From Candidatus Omnitrophota bacterium (lineage in GTDB: Bacteria; Omnitrophota; Omnitrophia; Omnitrophales; Aquincolibacteriaceae): a stretch of 24,085 nucleotides of DNA. Positions 22,725 through 24,085 of the stretch are shown here, piece after piece. The stretch is taken from positions 1-24,085 of the forward strand of contig JACPXK010000103.1 of the NCBI GenBank assembly GCA_016196565.1. The letters run 5' to 3'. The stretch's first letter is position 1. Each line of letters opens with the position of its first letter. Below the pieces are notes generated by a model. That model worked only from the letters and a program-made list of their open reading frames with translations, did not search any database and was not told the origin of the DNA. The position numbers were made by a program, and so were the translations under genes.

Positions 22725-23598
22725 GCTGCCGCCGGAATTTCATACGCATATCAACCACAGGCCGCATCAGCCAACCGATTGCCGGATCATCCTCATAAAT
22801 GACGGGAAAACGCCAAAGGCTATGCAAACTAAAAGGAGAGCGCTTGAGGCCGCCGGTATCCATTCGCCAATCGGCATCATCCACGGTGAAACAATGATCG
22901 ATCTCTCCGGCTAAATGCAAATTACGCTCGCATTCCGGGCCCGTCCAAGCCCCATCGCGGCGAACGGCAGCGGCGAAGTCATGGTTCTGATGAACGATTA
23001 AAAACACCTGAGTCAAATCCACGACAGGAATTTTTTCTTTCCGCGCTTGGCACACAAACCAATTGTCCCAGCAAGGACGTCCTACGGCAAACGGCGGAAT
23101 CCGTTCCTGGAAAAGGTCTTTGGGAAATACAAAATAATCCATGCCGCTTGCCGGATGGAGTTTTCCTTCACGATTAATGCGTTCGCGCAAAGCTTCCCCC
23201 CATCCATTGCTAAATGCTAATTCTTCCCGAATGTCTAAATTCCAGCGCCGTCCGGCCAAAATAAAATTCGGGAAAGAAATACGCTGAAGAAGATCGAGTG
23301 GATTCTCCAATAGGATGATGTCGGCATTGATATAGCAAAGAAAATCAAAAGACGCCGATTCCCGGGCCTGGCGGAAAAGATCGGAAATAAGAGGCGTTCC
23401 GAATTCATTGCAAGCAATCTCAGGGATGTGACGAACACCCATTTCATGCGCCACATAGCAAGTTCCTTCCTCATTGCCAAACAAAATAATCTCGGCTTCC
23501 GGAACCGCTTTGCGCCAACTCCGGATGGCATTTCTTTGAATCATGCCGATATGCCCCACAAAAGGTTTGGGTGTCGCAAAAAATGTCAGTCCTTTCAT
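22684..23598 (-). CDS. Glycosyltransferase-like protein, GT-A fold probable
   Basis: 304 residues, soluble. It opens with TFFATPKPFVGHIGMIQRNA and has EIILFGNEEG near 35-44, which fits a Rossmann-like sugar-nucleotide domain. CYINADIILL near 87-96 could be the DxD-equivalent metal site, read here as NAD. WDNWFV near 179-184 resembles the late 'WDxx' element of such enzymes. The product is unknown. The start overlaps the stop of the upstream GT2 gene as ATGA, so both likely act on one surface polysaccharide. The tail is basic (MRMKFRRQLRNLL), perhaps for membrane contact. Confidence 0.8.
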   Translation of the reverse strand: MKGLTFFATPKPFVGHIGMIQRNAIRSWRKAVPEAEIILFGNEEGTCYVAHEMGVRHIPEIACNEFGTPLISDLFRQARESASFDFLCYINADIILLENPLDLLQRISFPNFILAGRRWNLDIREELAFSNGWGEALRERINREGKLHPASGMDYFVFPKDLFQERIPPFAVGRPCWDNWFVCQARKEKIPVVDLTQVFLIVHQNHDFAAAVRRDGAWTGPECERNLHLAGEIDHCFTVDDADWRMDTGGLKRSPFSLHSLWRFPVIYEDDPAIGWLMRPVVDMRMKFRRQLRNLLSEISQKQR

Positions 23599-24085
23599 TG
23601 ATTCCCCCGCTTCAAAGGTAATTGAATGAATCTTCCGAATGCTGCAAAAACCCGCCCGATATTGGAGGGATCGGCCTGAACCGCTTTACAGGCATAAAAC
23701 GCCATCACATCAAGATGATGTCCTCCGGCCCAGGCATATTCAATGCCGCGCAAGTAAGCATTACTTATGGCACGGGATTTTTTTGCCCGTAAATTTTCAG
23801 GGACCTCAGGAAGCGAAAAGAATTTTTGCGTGACGGCAACACAGGCCTTAGCCGCTCCCCGGCCTTCGAAGGTCACACCTTTTTCACTGCAAGCATAAGC
23901 CAAAAGTTTGGAAATATGATGAATTTCTCCTACCAGGGCTAAACGCAGCCACAGATCATGATCCATTTTGATGCGGAAACTTGTGTCGAGCCAGCCAGCC
24001 TTTTCAAGCGCCGTGCGCCGGACAAAAGAAGCCGGTTGAGGAATGCAATGATCACAAAATTCCACAGCATAATTCAAATCCCAGG
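23595..24085 (-). CDS. Family 2 glycosyltransferase, 5' part cut by window edge
   Basis: Only the C-terminal 162 residues are visible and the frame is open to the right edge. The segment IPQPASFVRRTALEKAGWLD followed by KMDHDLWLRL is the classic late region of GT2 enzymes, where the acceptor loop and catalytic-base region lie ('xxQ-x-FxRRxxxxxxGxxDxxxxxxxDxDLWLR'). The nucleotide-binding N-terminus and its DxD motif are outside the window. About 80 helical residues follow the GT2 core. It is coupled by ATGA to the next glycosyltransferase. Confidence 0.9.
   Translation of the reverse strand, partial: WDLNYAVEFCDHCIPQPASFVRRTALEKAGWLDTSFRIKMDHDLWLRLALVGEIHHISKLLAYACSEKGVTFEGRGAAKACVAVTQKFFSLPEVPENLRAKKSRAISNAYLRGIEYAWAGGHHLDVMAFYACKAVQADPSNIGRVFAAFGRFIQLPLKRGNQ

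Overview
The window is a gene-dense stretch of chromosome from a Gram-negative bacterium. There is almost no intergenic DNA, and most stop and start codons overlap as ATGA. I see no rRNA, tRNA, CRISPR array, insertion sequence or phage gene. The didermic type IV pilus set (secretin plus PilM/N/O/P), the Lys-rich small proteins and the mixture of housekeeping genes fit an uncultured lineage such as Candidatus Omnitrophota or a relative. That placement is an inference from gene content, not from a marker tree.

Layout, left to right (nearly everything is on the minus strand, so transcription runs right to left). Positions 1-3414 hold the tail of a long run: a BT1-like MFS transporter cut by the window edge, a small zinc-ribbon protein, a Lys-rich protein ending in a translation-factor-like beta-barrel, a broken pcm gene, and rmuC. 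Position 3452-4951 is ribonuclease G. Position 5119-15390 is a type IV pilus (or type II secretion-like) assembly locus. In transcription order it reads: a stand-alone MshEN-domain protein, two tandem PilB ATPases, PilC, the major pilin, PilM, PilN, PilO, PilP and the secretin PilQ. The pilin has its own strong promoter and Shine-Dalgarno sequence, and a strong hairpin terminator separates it from pilM. Position 15503-20290 is a housekeeping operon in the order rimO, a pgsA-pgpA fusion, cinA, thpR and a HhH-GPD DNA glycosylase. Position 20367-20741 is a small exported Ser-Pro-repeat protein. Position 20875-22724 is the only plus-strand unit: a small membrane-anchored protein coupled to a GT-C-type integral membrane glycosyltransferase. 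Position 22684-24085 holds two minus-strand glycosyltransferase-like genes, the second cut by the right edge.

How the parts work together: the two ATPases would drive polymerisation of the pilin on the PilC platform. PilM/N/O/P would link that motor to the PilQ pore in the outer membrane. No PilT retraction ATPase, PilD peptidase or minor pilin is present here, so they must be elsewhere or absent. The rimO operon makes two consecutive phosphatidylglycerol enzymes as one protein, and it places cinA-thpR beside a repair glycosylase where many bacteria have recA.

Most notable: a pcm gene that has lost about 50 codons including the SAM-binding motif; the PgsA-PgpA fusion; tandem pilus ATPases plus an orphan MshEN protein; three promoters placed so close to start codons that the mRNAs may be leaderless; and an 86-base out-of-frame overlap between pcm and its neighbour. 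I did not find a clearly unprecedented multi-gene system.
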